A DNA stretch of 64,000 nt from Phymatolithon calcareum (GCA_977006965.1 OZ345381.1:1-64000), one strand, 5' to 3'. Shown: positions 21,773 to 35,549, numbered from the stretch's first letter. Program-made: numbers and translations. The notes: a model not told the origin generated them from the sequence alone.

Positions 21773-22290
21773 TTACAATAATTCCAAGATGGTGAACAAA
21801 GGCGGTTGAAACGCTGATTGCAATCCTTGCAGTAATATATAAAGAGTTTCCCCATCGTCAGCTCGTCCGGCAGTGTAAAATTCAGAGACCTGAGCGACCG
21901 AAGGCATACGAGCATTTCGCCTCTTCAGCTCTTGGATATATTCTTGTACGGAACTTATGGTATCGTCCAATGTGCTCTGCAGCTAGATCTTCTCGCGTTG
22001 CTTTTCATTGCAATACTTGCGAACGCTCGAAGCTCCGATAGTATTCTATTTCTATAGAGTTGAACTGTTCAGAAATAGCCCCAGAACTCTCATGGGTAAT
22101 GTACACTCAATCGCCGAAGAGCTTCGTTTCGGTAAGCGCCATACATGATGCCAAACAATTTCGAAAACTTAGATTAATCGGAATCAGCCTCTTAAAGAGT
22201 CATTCCTTTCTCCGCCATGAAATAGTTTGTAGGGTATCTTCAAGTGGTCCCAGAGCTCCATAACTGTTGGAATATTTCCCGAGCTTCAAA
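21773..22290 (-). pseudogene. LTR-retrotransposon gag-like remnant (Copia type likely)
   Basis: Minus strand. Near 22262 a frame reads MELWDHLKIPYKLFHG; after stops a second part (22011-21770) reads VRKYCNEKQREKI, stop, then STLDDTISSVQEYIQELKRR and DDGETLYILLQGLQSAF. The order 'ELW..L', then '(D)TISSVQEYI..LK', then 'DDGETLYILLQGLP/QSAF' is the layout of UBN2/Copia-type gag proteins. No integrase, RT or LTR was seen nearby. At least four in-frame stops make it dead. Confidence 0.5.
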
Positions 22291-22899
22291 ATCCGAGAAA
22301 TGTAGAGCCTGGAACCTCAACGCCTCGGAAAATACACATGTGCCTCCTTACGCCCGAAGCAAATAGTTTTCGAACCGTACAAAATGGTATGCATTGCTTT
22401 ATGATCGGGCATGAAAGCTGAGATCGCGGCACAGATGGAGCAGTCTACGACTGAGAACTTGAAGGGCACGAATTTGGGACGTAGATATCTGTGCAGATCT
22501 TGTGAAACGAAAAGTATGATGAGTGAATCGAAGCATGGAGGATGTTTGCATATTACCAGAAAAGACGTACGAGTTTCTATTGGATTTTGAGAATGAGTGG
22601 AAAGCTATTTTTAAGTACTGATACATTTAATTCAAATACTTATATTATCCTACAGCAGACGAATCGTAATACATCGTTTCTTTGCAGCTGTTGCTGAACC
22701 ACTATTATACAAAAACATAGTTCTATTAAGCAGACCTTAGAAGCTCGAGAACTCTGGACTAAAAATGGCAAGTAGCGTGAGCTACGGGGCTGATTCATAG
22801 TTCAGGTGAGAAGAACCAGACACGTAACGTATTACACAGATTGATCAGTGCAATAGATTCGCAAAAATGCAGACAAAGATTTCAGAACGAGGACTAAGA
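22291..22899. other. Nothing assignable
   Basis: AT-rich; one 75-codon minus frame at 22626-22399 without motif. Confidence 0.4.
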
Positions 22900-23700
22900 G
22901 GCAATATATTAATCTAACAACTGTACATCTCTTTCAAGCTGTGTAAGCGAAAACGCTCAATTTCTGACTAATAAGGTTCACGTGGTGCATAAGTCAGGTC
23001 TTAATATCTGACACATACTTCAGTCTACTCTGACGGATTGGCGAGAAAGCCAATAACTGTTTTACAACAATGATTAAGACTATCACCATCCGGCTGCATC
23101 CTCTAGACTTATCGCGCGTACTAACTGTGTAATCGAGCGCGTTCAGTTTCTCCATTATACAGTTCACTTAGTGCATAGGTCATGTTTTAATATATGAAAC
23201 GTCCTGCAGTCTACTGTGAGAGTTTAGCGCGAAAGCCAATAACTGTTTTACAACTATGTTTAAGAGGTATTTTCAAATCGAGTATGGACATATCGTTTGA
23301 ACTAAATAAGCGAGCTTGCCCAGTTTTTCATTCTTCAGAGTAACGTATAGCATAGTTTAATTCTTAATATCACACATGTACTGCATTCTACTGTGATGAC
23401 TTCGAGGAATGGCCAATAACATCTTTACAACTACGAGTAAGACCTATCACCATCTTTGTCCAACCACCGGACATGTCGCTCGAACTGTGCAATAGTCACG
23501 CTTAGTTTCTCACTGATAAGGTTTACGTAGTGCATAGGTCTATTTTTAATATCAGAAACGTACTGCAGACTACAGTGAAGGATTTTCAAAAAAGGAAATA
23601 CCTGTTCTACAACCAGGACAAAGAAGTATCACCAACTGTAATATAACTACTGGACATATGGTTTAAACTGGGTAAGCGAAAAGCACTGTTTATGATCGAG
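22900..23700. repeat. Degenerate ~180-bp tandem repeat, about four units
   Basis: An anchor around TGCATAGGTC recurs at about 22986, 23172, 23349 and 23531, giving spacings of about 186, 177 and 182 bp. Each unit then has a TTAATAT(C/A) string, ACGTACTGCAGTCTACTGTGA-like DNA, CCAATAACTGTTTTACAAC and a TATCACCAT string. Units are diverged (perhaps 65-80% identical) and AT-rich; there are no open frames. Confidence 0.75.
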
Positions 23701-24626
23701 AAGTTTATAGTTGTGCTGCAAGAACTGGAATTAGATTAGATTTATTTCACTAGGAGAGGTTCAGATGAGAAAATAAGTACTCTGTTTCGAACGACGTAAA
23801 AATATCTGGTCTAGCGACTCTTCAGCAAACATAAACGGAAAGAATATCAACGAAAGAAAATATATCCTCTCTAATTATTCGACAAACTTTAATATCAACT
23901 AGAGTCTGCGGGAACTGTCAAGTTGAACATGGAGTGGAGAATTCGATTTAATGAGCTTGTAAAAAGGATCCCATTTCTTACTTTGCGAACTGCCTTCCAA
24001 TAAACCGAGAATAGATCGACTATCAAGGCGTTAATTTAAAATTGCCACATTTGAAAGCGTTCTAATATCAGTCAGTGCGAGTATGATTGCAATCATGCGT
24101 CCACGGAGAGACAAATTTCGATGAGGAGAGAGATATTTGACTTCAGATCTGAAGGCGCGGAGAGCCAAGTATTAATTTCTGCACTGAGCAATTCATGTCC
24201 GATTGATAGAGTTATAATTTGGACCTATGTATGTGAAGCACGCCGTTTCTAAAGATACTGTTTCGTTATCCACTGTGTCAGATTTTCTGGCTCTATTCTC
24301 CGGTTGGATGAGATTAGTCTGTTTGTGACGTTTTTATGATTCAACACTTCCTAGAAAGCTGAAAATGAGACCAGTGATTATTAATTTGTAACTTCGGCGC
24401 ATACCTAATCGATAAGTGCTGCACTGCATCTCAGGTAACGAATGTATACCTTTATTGACCTGTCAGCATCTCCGCGTCCATACATAAAGAGGAATACACA
24501 GATGTGGTATCCCTTCAATAACATTTCATCGATATATTGAAGAGCCTACATATATTGAGCTCCAGCTGAACGGTGAACAATCCATCATCAACATTCCGTC
24601 CTGCTCCCCAGAAACTAATTCACAAA
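23701..24626. other. AT-rich DNA, nothing assignable
   Basis: No long frame and no repeat detected by eye. Confidence 0.4.
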
Positions 24627-25100
24627 ATGAATCAGTCCGATAGCAACGATAGCACCCCATCCCGAGCCATCGTTTCGCATGGGCCTGCCAAAGCATCCGC
24701 TCAAGCGTCCACGAAAGGTCAACGAAACCATGTTCCATCTCTGGATCTATCACAGGCTATGGTCAAGAAATATCTCAACGCTGCAAAACCGCCGAGCTCA
24801 TGAAGCTAGTGGAGAATGTAACCAATTCCAAGAAGAATGGGTTTGTTTTCAGAAGCTCAAGTGTACAACCACAGTTGATAGGACATACGCAATTGCCCAG
24901 CGATGACGATTTCAGAGCATGCCCAGAGTGGAGTGCAATGTCACTCTAAGGGCGTTTCTTCGAGAAGAAGGGTACTTTCAATTCAATGGGAATAGGGTCT
25001 ATTCTATGTTCAAGATCGAAGCATTTTTTCTCTAACAGCATGATAGCTGCTGTAAAACAGAATCTTGCGCGCGATCAAGAAAATATTGCCACTTTGTTCA
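24627..25100 (+). pseudogene. Unidentified decayed coding segment
   Basis: From ATG 24627 a Ser/Thr-rich start (MNQSDSNDSTPSRAIVSHG) runs to a stop at about 24803. A one-base shift at about 24790-24800 continues as a protein-like frame (ELMKLVENVTNSKKNGFVF) through one stop to about 25100, merging with a repeated region. The reading improves after the shift, which suggests a broken gene. No family recognised. Confidence 0.3.
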
Positions 25101-26110
25101 CACTTTGCCGATTACATAATCTTTCCAAGCTGAGGCTGCCGGAGAACAGCACTCTTCTTCTCTTTTCTGTAGATTGTAGCTTCTGGCTGAAGTTGCCTTT
25201 GCATCTTAACAGCTGGACTAATATCATAAACATCAGACGCAGCAACAGCAAAGTGATGGCACGGTGGAAGAATTCGTTGACGGAATTTTTGCAACTTTGT
25301 CATCACTTTGGCCATTGAGTAAGCTTCGGAAGCTGAAGCTGCCCGAGAAGAGCATTCTTCATCGCTTTTCAGTCAAGTTCAGATGCTTTCTGGAGTTTTC
25401 TTAGTATTTTCTGAGCTGCACTCATCTTATAAAACGCAAACGCAGCAACTGAAAAGTTATGACACAGTGGCAGCATTTCATGACGGACATTTTCCTATTG
25501 AATCATCACATTCCTTCAAGATAAGGATAGGAGGATATCAACAAGGGAGAATAGTGCCCTTAGTCTTCTCACACTTGCATGGATCCCAAATCGCTTCAAC
25601 TTCAACTTCCACACAATTCTGCCACAGTTCCAGAATCTCCTGAACGAAATATTGCCACTGTGTCAACATGTTAGCAGTGGATCATTTTTCAGATGCTGAA
25701 CTTCAGCTGCTGGCTGGAGTTGGTCAAATTTTCTAAAGATTAATCTCAGAACCAAACACGGCATGGCAGAATTTCGGGTTGAAATTTTTCCACTGTGTTA
25801 ACTCAGTCGCCCAGGCAAAGGTTTAGGAAGATATCAGAAAGGAAGAATAGTGGCTTTTGTCTTCTGTCGCCTGCATCAATCCCAAGAACATTCAACTCCA
25901 CCTTCTCAAAACTGATGGGACAGTTTCAGATTCTCGTGAAGGAAATTTTGCCACTGTCTCAACAATTTGGCGATGGGACAAGCTTTGGATGCTGAAGTTT
26001 CCTGATAACAGCAATTCACTTTCCTTCTCAGTGATGTTCGGCTGCTTACAAGGGCGTTTGGTAGAGGTGTACTCTGCGGAGTGCAGTTAACGCTGAGCAC
26101 CTGAACGGCT
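25080..26110. repeat. Degenerate tandem repeats of roughly 140-200 bp
   Basis: The string GCCACTGTGTCAACA or close variants recurs at about 25088, 25290, 25652, 25790 and 25949, each followed within 40-60 bp by a GAAGCTGAAGCTGC-like segment and CACTCTTCTTC- or CATTCTTC-like DNA. Both strands give short protein-like fragments in each unit, so an originally coding repeat is possible, but the array is too decayed to say. Confidence 0.5.
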
Positions 26111-28883
26111 GAATGAAGAGTCCCCGAAGCCTTTTGTGTCAGGTTGCAACCAAGGATGCACTTGGACAGCAAGCATGGAAAGTCAATTGAATTTACAATA
26201 TTTACTTCCGAAAATTAATATCATACAGCGACTAAAACAAGCAATCCAGAATAACGGCACCCCAACAAGTCCTCCAGATGCCTTTCCGGTTCAGTTACTC
26301 CTCTCTGTCCGTCCGATCTTCGTCTTCTTTTCTTGCGAATCATCGAAATGAAACTCAAGCCCTATGATATCGTGCTCTCCGTCCCTCCTTTCTGGAGCGT
26401 CTTGGGATTTTTTCGACCCGAACGTTGAATGTATAGATGTTTACTCATTCCGATTGAAATCAAGCGCCGGGGTCTGCCGCTACACTTCATTAACATTTTC
26501 ATCGTTCCGTCTCTTTCATCCGATGAATCCTACATCGCCCTTCGCCAAATCCGTACCGGATGATATGGACAGTGACGCTTTGCAATATGTTCTCAGTTAT
26601 TTTACATTTGGTCTACAACCGAACTCAAGAATTACGTCAAAGACTTCCCAAAAATTCCGACTGCGGTGTCACCGTACGGTAACTCTAAGAACAGGTCATC
26701 TAAACTCGCGCCAGAGGTGTTCTCCGTCTTTTTATTGCGTTTGCTCCATGCCGCTCCACTCCGCGCGGCATCTTTGACTCCGCCTTTTTCCTATACTTTT
26801 CAAAGGTCTATTATTGTTGACCAGGGTATCGCTAATATTCATTTCTCAAAGTACGCCGTATTCTTCCTCAATAGAATAACTGTGCAATCGCATAACGTTA
26901 ACGGATGAGCTTATTCTGACATGCCATCTTTTTTACGATGTCAATCAACGTTCTGGGATGTCACGTGTGAGTTAGTATTCTTGAAGAATCGCTTCTCGAA
27001 TATTCAAGACCTGCTTTCGAAATTCATCATTTGCCTTAAATCTCTCTTATAAACTCTAATTTTATAGTCTTTGTATTTCGCTTATGCGGAAAAATATTCT
27101 ACCTTTAGATGCATTACTTTGTTGCAGTTGTTTTACGTCACCAATTGGATGTCTGAGGGAGATCTAGAAGGCGCTTGCGAACTAGGCAGGATGGGAAGAT
27201 GTTTACTTCATGATAATACCGAATCTAAATCATTTCACAACTAAAACTCAAAAGTATCACAATTGAGTTGCTAATCTTGTGGAACAGCTGTGTAAATGGT
27301 TTTATCATGTCCAGTGGACAGTTCAAGAGCACGTCGTACGCAAAGTCGGCCATGTGGAAAGATGTGCCGACCACGAAAATCCCCATCCTCGGTCATGGTC
27401 GTAAGTGTACATTCATGGGCACGTTCTATCCAATTTTCAATACACTACAGTCAGTTTACTACTGGTACTGTGGACCAGTGCCATTCTCGACTTCCCGAAA
27501 CACTTAATCTTTCCCATCGCACTTTGTGCAGAATGCAACGGAACAGCTTTCCCCGGTGGATGTTTTTACGAAACGCAAGCTAATGTCCAACGAGGCAGAC
27601 AGCGGTCAGTTCAGTCTGGCTGTCTCTCGCACTCGAAATTCAGAGCACCGGAAGTCTTGAACCAAATTATTCCAATTTTCGCCTACCAAATAGAGCGTAA
27701 ACTCATCTTTCATTGGCGCTGCAATCTTGGACAGCGACACACATCACTCAAATTCTACCATGTGCATAGAATAAGGCACTTGCACATTACGGATTCCGCC
27801 GCCGGGACTGTCGATATTTTGTGTGTCTCTTGTATTCGTTAAAATCACATCTTCTTCCTAGTGACTGCACTTGCCAAGTGGGAAAATATATCAACTCTGC
27901 AAGACCATCTCGCAAATCAGCGCAACACCATCACTGGCATTGACACTTTGATATCAACAAGCGCTTTATCGTCCGTACCCTACAAGATCAAGGAAGCAAA
28001 CAACCTCCTGTTCATCTTCTGTCATTTCCGCCAATGCGTTCTTGCATTCTACGTTTTGATCTCACGTGTCTGTAGTGTTTCATTCCTCAGCTCGTATTCA
28101 TGCGCGTCATATACGAGAGCTCATTAGAGCAACTTTTGGCTCGCATGTTCGTCTCAATAAATAATTTGTCCTTTACCCTGTATTGTGGGCATCACGAGTT
28201 TCGATGCTCTGTGAAAGTGACATAATTGCTGGTCAAATTTCAATTGCTTCTTAAACACAACTCTTCATAAGTGTCCAGAGATTCTAGATATAGCTCGAAA
28301 ACCAGCAAATTCCATTCTTCAAAAAGGAATTACTTGATTTCAATACTCTCAAGACGATACGACTAAAAATGTGTATAAGAGTTTTATTATTCGCCGCCTA
28401 GATTATTCTCGCTCTCCCATTCAAAAGTCTTGGAATCACTTCAGAGGCCGGAATAACGCGACCCCAACGCAATTTCACTTGCTCAATAGAGCTTTTCCAT
28501 GTATTCACGGAAAATATCAACCCCAAATATGGCACAGAACAACGAATTGCACCTAAACCATTTTTGCGGGCGAATCATTTCATATGATAAGAGATTCAAA
28601 AACTGTTCTTTTAATAAATTTATGGTCACAAAACGCTTGTGTACACTACTCTTCTGTGAGAAATACGATTCCCAAATAAACTTCCATTCTAATTTCCGCT
28701 TGTGCTGTTCTGAAAGACATTTACATTATTTTTATTATTTCTGAGAAAATTTTATTACGTTTTTCAAACCAATTTACTTTATTTGTCGATCATAGTGTTC
28801 TAATCGCCACGTTCCGGAGTCCCATTCGCTTTCTCATGCGAACGAACCAAAACCTCGGCCTCGCGTGACAGGGCCAACGCGTC
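26111..28883. other. Unassigned stretch with weak ORFs
   Basis: Frames at 26364-26777 (137 codons), 27405-27842 (145 codons) and 27268-27583 on the plus strand overlap in different frames. Minus-strand frames are broken by stops but contain protein-like runs (for example around 27360-27290, GTSFHMADFAYDVLLNCPLD). I cannot name a family. 28560-28780 is very AT-rich. Confidence 0.4.
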
Positions 28884-29053
28884 ATGCGTACGAAAACCTC
28901 TACACCCGTTCGAGAATCCATGCTAGACCGTTCGAATCATGAGATATCATCTCCACTAGCACCTGGAACTCCACCTACTCCTATGCGTGCGTCCATAACG
29001 AGGCACGTTGGCTCCACTGTCATGGAGCCTAAGGAATCTCCGGACAACGACTA
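28884..29053 (+). CDS. Short Ser/Thr/Pro-rich ORF, possibly an element N-terminus
   Basis: ATG 28884 opens 56 codons, MRTKTSTPVRESMLDRSNHE then SSPLAPGTPPTPMR, ending in a TAG at about 29053. An overlapping frame (29008-29232) continues with a Lys/Ser-rich sequence. The disordered, basic, Pro-rich composition is common at the start of retroelement gag proteins, but there is no domain to confirm this. Confidence 0.25.
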
Positions 29054-29232
29054 GAGCGGTAGCAGCGGAGCCGCAGGGGCCGCGAAGATATCTTGAGACC
29101 ACAAACGCCGTGAAAAATGCCGAAAAGATGGACATCGACAGTGCAACCGGTACCAAGTCAGAAGGCTCAGATCCAAAGTCCATGATGCCCACTCCTGCAC
29201 GGTCTTCTACAACGCGTAGAAAGAGTAGCTAA

Positions 29233-30129
29233 ATGAGAAAGACACAGGCAGAAAAAGATGATGCCCAGGAATAACTAACACACATGGATGGCGTCATGGT
29301 GGGTCCACAGAATGTGGTGCTCGGCGCTACAACGTCATTTCCGTCATCACTCGAGGACGCGATGATGCCCTGAAAACTAGTCAAATGCAGGGCTTGCCGC
29401 AAAAATATTCTTACAATTTGTGAGAATAGTGCAATAGGTTGTAATAACGGTTAGAGACCGAAAGCGGAAACCAAAAGTCCTTCCTTATAGTCGTTCGAAT
29501 TCAGGCCTTTAGTCAAGGCTATCTTCTGATCTTATACTAATTCTGCAAGGATATTCTTCTGGCTAGCGTGTTCTATACTTGGACGAATGTCCTCGGGTAG
29601 GATCAGGTCGAGTCCAGTTTTAGCGGTCCTCTATCCAATTCGCAAGGATGGCTTCAACGTCTACACAGTGAAGGCGAGTTCTTTGCGATACGAATTGCAA
29701 TAAGAGATGACCTGAAATATGAAGGCAACGTCATGAAAAATCGCTATACTCCACACCTTCTGCATCAAGATTATTTACACGGTTGCGTCTTCCATTTGAC
29801 ATGAAAATGGACACTGCGGACTGGTTCCAATACGACCTTTTGACCTTCAAGAACATTAATTCCTCGAACAACAGCGGCGTCATCGACGCCCTGTTCTCCG
29901 GTAGTTTAAAGTTTGCGATATACCGTAGTCGTTCTACTGCGGCGCCAGAACCAATGATAAAGGCACGATTAACATAAGGCTGAACATGCGCTTCACTTTT
30001 GCGCTAATGATTACCGCCACAGCAATCGAGGCCACATTCGAAGAGGATTTGCTCACAGCAGCCGTATTTCCGTTCTTCGAAACCACCTTCGAACGAGCAT
30101 CACACTAGGCGTCAGCAAATGTGTCCGCT
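29233..30129. other. Unassigned, probably decayed element DNA
   Basis: Stop-rich plus-strand fragments (for example MKMDTADWFQYDLLTFKN at about 29801) with no recognisable motif. Confidence 0.35.
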
Positions 30130-30853
30130 TCATTTCGCTATATCTTCAACACACCTATACACAGAATCAGGCGCAATCGTCAAGTCAATTGCAATGTAGC
30201 GTGTACCGGCTTCATCCCGATAAAACGGTAAAGTCGTGTTGTTCATGTTCATTTCCACAGTTTCTCTGAGTGCATCAAGCGCCGAACGGCAGTCACACAA
30301 AGATTTCATTGCGCTTCTGCAATTCCACGGTGACCGTATTAATTTCTTTGAGCTGACTTGTAAACTGGGCCGCACGATTCTGGAACACAATACTGCGGTC
30401 CATTAATACGTCCGTACCTTCCGCATCAGCACCCTGCATCAGCTCGTCGTATATCTCACAAAAGGACTTCATCGTATGAAACTTGCCCGACCATCGTGTA
30501 GCGTTGTGCAGAATAAGGTTGAGTGATGAAACATTGTGCAGCTTATTCGACAATACCCTATCGCGTTTGACCATCTCAATGACTTCTAGGTTGAGCATCT
30601 GGTTGTAGCGTCCGACATGTGGGATCTCGAGCAGTTTCGAATTGATGTTATAAATATCAGACAACTTGCACTCCGTCCACTCATGAACAATGACTCCAAA
30701 GATATGGAATACATCTTCGAATGGACGAACTTGAAACTTCGCACAAAATTCTGTTGTCTCCTCATCACTTCTCGTATAGCCTTCGTTTTCGTCCCACACA
30801 TTGGCCATTGGGCTCAATGATATGCTTCTTGTCGCGTAATACTCTATTGACAA
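30130..30853 (-). pseudogene. hAT-superfamily transposase remnant
   Basis: A minus frame of 186 codons (30853-30293) and a second one overlapping after a frameshift (30390-30130). The diagnostic segment is LNLILHNATRWSGKFHTMKSF: hAT transposases carry an NATRWxS(T/K)(Y/F)xM block between the two halves of the catalytic core. Upstream are long helices with YNQMLNLEVIEMVKRD; downstream, after the shift, DCRSALDALRETV and YIAIDLTIAPDSV, where hAT proteins have DC...L. The N-terminal BED finger and the C-terminal dimerisation domain were not found. No terminal repeats were located. Dead. Confidence 0.6.
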
Positions 30854-33800
30854 AAACCTTGGATTTCCTCATGAATACTGCGTACAACCCCGTTATAGCA
30901 TTTCATGGTAAATAAATCCTGCAATGGTGACAATTTCTCTAGGTATTATCGTAATATCATATCGGATTCGCAGTACTACTCTGCTCCTCCTCAAACAAAA
31001 AACTTCAGAAATACTTTCATTTTCAATAGATTTGGAAACTTCCCCGCACACATTTACTGGATAGCATAAGATTTGCTACACACAATTGCTGGAGGTTATG
31101 GAAAGATAGGTTGAGTTTGGAAAATGATGATGATTGAGAGTTGTTCCTTGGCTTATTGACTTCGCTGAACTTGCATCCGGGCTAACTAGGCCCAGGATTC
31201 GGCTTCGATGAGATTTGGTCTGAAACAAAGCATGGGCCCTTCCTTGTTGACGACGGAGACCAATTAACCCTAAACAAATCTATCATAATTTAATCACATA
31301 TCCTTATCATACGCGTAATTGGCAATCATCGTGATTGAATATTCTGATATAACTTGCTATTCCACTTGACACGTGTATACCTATATCGAGAGCAAAACAT
31401 AGACAAGGAAGTATGCCGCGAATAGTGCTCCAAGCTGATATACTTCCAACACACGCTAGGTCCCGCAGAACTCAAGGAAACGTTCGTTTTAACCCGTTGC
31501 TTCTTGATTTATCGTGAGGCCCGCGTTAGCTTTGATTAAACGTTGTCATGCCCATATTAATTTTCTTTTTCAAGAGTGCTAAGTTCATTTTCGCATTAAG
31601 CATACTGTTCGGCCACATTGCCGCTACGATTGAGCGCGTGAGCCTGACCATCTCCTAACAAGCAACGTTACTTACTGATGTGGAAGGGCCGGCCCATTTA
31701 GAGACCTCTAGATCGACACCGAGGAACTCTGCAACAGTATTAACTGCCTGTTTTCCGAGGATACCGTCTAGATTCTCCTTTCCATCCACGACTTTGCAGA
31801 TGTGAGCGCTAATATTCGTATTGGGCTGTATTGATCACAGTATCAGATTAGTGGTTCTGCCGCGGGGGCGCCCAGGACTCTCTCAATTATCCTAGAACGT
31901 GCAACTCGGGCCTGGGAAGCAGTAGACGCATCGAATGCACAATTTATACCTGCCCTTGCGCATGCTTTCATGCTTTGTGCACGACTTTACGCAGCCTGCG
32001 GGTTGTCCGGAATGTTGGCCTCTTTCCCTGGACCGCAATGGATTGTACCTGTTCAACTGGGCGATGAAACGCTACTCAATGACTATGAAAAGTTTCAAAT
32101 TCGGCTCAAAATCTTACAGAAATTGCAGAAGCTACGAAAAAATTTGAGTAAACTAACCTCAGATACCCCTTCGGAATACAAGTCCAAGTCACGGGCCTCT
32201 CGATGTGCCGTCCAACGCAACTATCTTCCATTGATCCATTTATCATATTGCCAAGTCATCTTTGATCCAATTCTTTTTCTATAAAGGTCACCGCTTTGCG
32301 GCGCCCTCCGCGTTTTGCCAGGGAACAACCCGACGACAACCAGAGTGCCAACTTGTGCGATTAACAACCCCACACTGAACAATATCATTCGACATTTGCA
32401 GTAAATAAACGCATATTTTCAAAGGTTTTTGCTGTAACGGATTCGTAAATATATACATAGTGCGTACTCATACTAGTCTATCCATAATGCATTATAGCGT
32501 CCATTATGCCGATCAATGATACTGCCCTCGACCACTTGAACAGAGTCTCCTTAAACATGGCCTTACAGATGCGCTCGTCATGCTTCCAAACGTATCGCAC
32601 CTTTGTGTTCGAAACATACGAAACAGGCGATGGAAATGATGTAATAAAGTCGATGTACTCAAACATCGCCTTTTCTCTTGGAGACGCTGCGAGTAGTGCT
32701 ACTCCTTGTAAACTTTACAGCGACGAATAAATTGAGTTGCTGTAGAGCATCATCATACAGCTTGAGTGAACTTTCTTCATCACCGCTTGCCAAACACGAC
32801 TTCAAGTGACTATAAGCAATACTGCACCCAGTACCTTTCTCGATGTTTTTCGCCGGAAGATTTGCAGTACGTACCTCGCAGGCATTCGAGCAAATATTGT
32901 ACAATATTTTGGCGAATTCGTCCAGGAGTTCTGGAATCTACTGCTATATTTTGGCAATGCAATATATTAGATGCCAACTTCACAGTAGATTTCAAAGCTG
33001 TTATCACAAGATGGTACGTCCATCCATGTGGATAATATCTGAATGCAACACCGGTCCAATCCGCCGTTGTTCGCATAAGCGTCTAAAGTCCTTCAAGCGC
33101 ATATCGAAATGGTTCTCGTCGCCTCAGCCCTTGCCGCGGAAAAATGACACGCCTTTTTTGGCTTTATGCAGTGCAAGCAGAACATTGTTCTTTGAGAAAT
33201 ACAGCTGCAGCGCGTTGACAACGACCGCATGTAATACGATGGGGCTAATGAGCAGTAGCAGGACTACGAAACTACCGTGTCATCACTTCACTTCCAAATC
33301 TCGTCCCGGGCATTCCGACCATATGCCCGAATAGCGCACGCAGAATACGTAGGATCCACTTTGAAGTATCAGCAGCAAGCAAAGCGGGCTAGCTTCTACG
33401 AACCGGATACGCTTCCAGCGAGCCCTGGAAGTCGACATAAGCAGTTTCCCCCCGCCGTTTTTGTAGACAGGCATCGCATCTGCGAGTGAGCAACCGCTTC
33501 TAACATAAACCTAAATTTTACCTCTGAGCTCACACATTGGTTACAGTACTGCAGGTGCCGAAGCGCAATAACTCGAAAAAACGTTCATGGCAAAGGATCG
33601 TTGGCACCGAAACTACATCTGAGAATTCGCCCAGCGCCGTGCACTCTTTGTGCTAATTAAGGAATATGGCGATGAGGGCGAGTGACCGCGTGCAGTGTTG
33701 CGCTCCCGATAATTTCTTTTCCAATCTTCAAAAGTGCCACGTCGATGCGCATGGAAACCGATCTCACATAGCGAAGTGATTAGCCGTGTGTTGAGTATAC

Positions 33801-34013
33801 GACTTATGCAGCTGCATTGATCCAGCTGGTTGATAGGAAATAAATATTAATCATTCGCAAACTTCCCGATCTTAACGTCACCGTGAGCTTAGAGATGTTT
33901 GTGCAAACGCGCGCACGTCAGATCTCATGTCCTCTTCCATGGGACTGCGGAAAATTCCATTCTTGAAAACCTGAATCAACACACGATTAAAAATGAAAGA
34001 AAAACGACAACTT
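30854..34013. other. Unassigned region with one longer ORF and minus-strand debris
   Basis: 31857-32284 (+) is open for about 142 codons without a near-cognate upstream ATG until 31962, beginning RTLSIILERATRAWEAVD and ending in a Lys/Leu-rich helix (LQKLQKLRKNLSKLTSD). Minus-strand frames between 33076 and 32478 read like consecutive shifted pieces of one protein but contain no motif that I can name. 33490-34013 holds nothing visible. Confidence 0.35.
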
Positions 34014-34026
34014 TACTGCTGAAAAT

Positions 34027-34812
34027 GTACCGGTATCTTCTGCTTGGTTTTGCTGACTTTCTTGGGCTTAGCTTTCATTTCTCATCAGTCACAGTGACTC
34101 ACTGAAGCTTAGCTTTATGTAGACATGGATTGGGAAGAGAATTCCAACCCGAGGCTCGAACTGTGCGACACCTGTTGTATGATCCTACACTGCGCGGGAT
34201 TTCTGAGGCTATTCCACGTTCGTGGCTACACAGTTTCCATGGCAATCACATATCCAGATTTTCTACGTTGGTTCTACAGGACACTTCTATCTCCATCAAT
34301 CGGCGCAGAATAGATATAGTGAGCCCTTGCTGCTCTCTCTGAGGGTCACTAGTTGACAGTCCCACCGTTCCAAGTGCTAGCGAGTTCTCACGTTCTCTCT
34401 GTAGGGAGTCAGGTAATGTTAGGGTCCCATGAGCCCGACTAGTGAGACAACCAAAGCCGCCTAAGGTACCTGCAAGTTGATCTTCTTAAAATAGACTTTT
34501 CCTCTCCGTCTCATCTAAGACGTTACACAACACAAGCTACTGTGTCTCCTTAAAGTTAAATTTGAATTAAGGACGTCAACATTGGAACTAAGGAGGTCAT
34601 AAGTGACCAGAGTATGTTACATTTGAAAAATCCGTTCAAAAAGCTAGCCTTGTTATTCTCCTGATTTCCTCTGTTGGCTCTGCAAACCACTTCTATGTCC
34701 ATCAATGGGTGCAGAATGGACATAATGAGTCCTTGCTACTCTCTCTGAGGCGCACTAGCTGGCGGTCCCCCGCTCCTAGTGCTAATGAGCTCTCACGTTC
34801 TCTCAGTAGGGA
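34027..34812 (+). repeat. ~785-bp repeat, copy outside the large inverted repeat
   Basis: Direct copy of 38597-39373: from GTACCGGT through GCTGACTTTCTTGGGCTTAGC and on to CTCTCAGTAGGGAT. It contains two diverged ~410-bp subunits, each with a GGCTCTGCAAACCACTTCTA-like string (about 34280 and 34680). Its end coincides with the outer edge of the left inverted-repeat arm at 34814. The coding frame of the family member at 39724 has lost its start codon here. Confidence 0.85.
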
Positions 34813-35549
34813 TGCTGCTAACTGTCACGTCGAATGGTGTCTCTTCGCTGCGAGCAACACAGCTGAGCAAGCCATTTTTGATAACCTTGAGCTCCAAAAG
34901 CAGCTCTCCGGTCGGACGACTTTTTCCTGCTGCTTCTCGTGTTGTGGGAGATGACGACGTTGACTATCGTTGTCTATTTAGCACCTGAGCGTCTTATCAT
35001 TGCGCTAGGTCTTGTTGCCTACATTTCTTCTTCATGTTCTTTGTGGCAGATCTCCTGGATTACGTCGACCGCGCTTTGCAATATGGAATGGTAATGGCGC
35101 CTGCTTTCATTGCCAAGTAATAGAGCCGAAAGGCAATGTTTCTACTCCTCTCGAGCAATTTGCAACGTTTTCTTCTTACGTTAGTTGCGGCTTCGGAATG
35201 TCTTGCGAACGATTCCGTCGTGTTGCAAAGGAGAGCTATATGGACCACGTCGCTTGACGCGTTGATAATAGTCACGCGTTCTTGGTCTTTGGAAAGTCCT
35301 AAGGCGAATTTTCGCTGTTTCTAATTTCTGATGAATTAGACGATGAGGCGCGCTTGCCGAATATGAAGTGATTCGATTCGACAGATGCCTCTGAATGTTG
35401 ATTTCATGTTCTTGCACCAAGAACCAAAAAGGCACGAGAAAATGTTTCCTTCGAGAGAGAGCTGTTCTTTGTGAATGCGATCTGTCACCTCGATGAGCGG
35501 GAGTAGATATTCTACCATCGGTCTCACGAATGCCTTTTAAACTCGTTCT

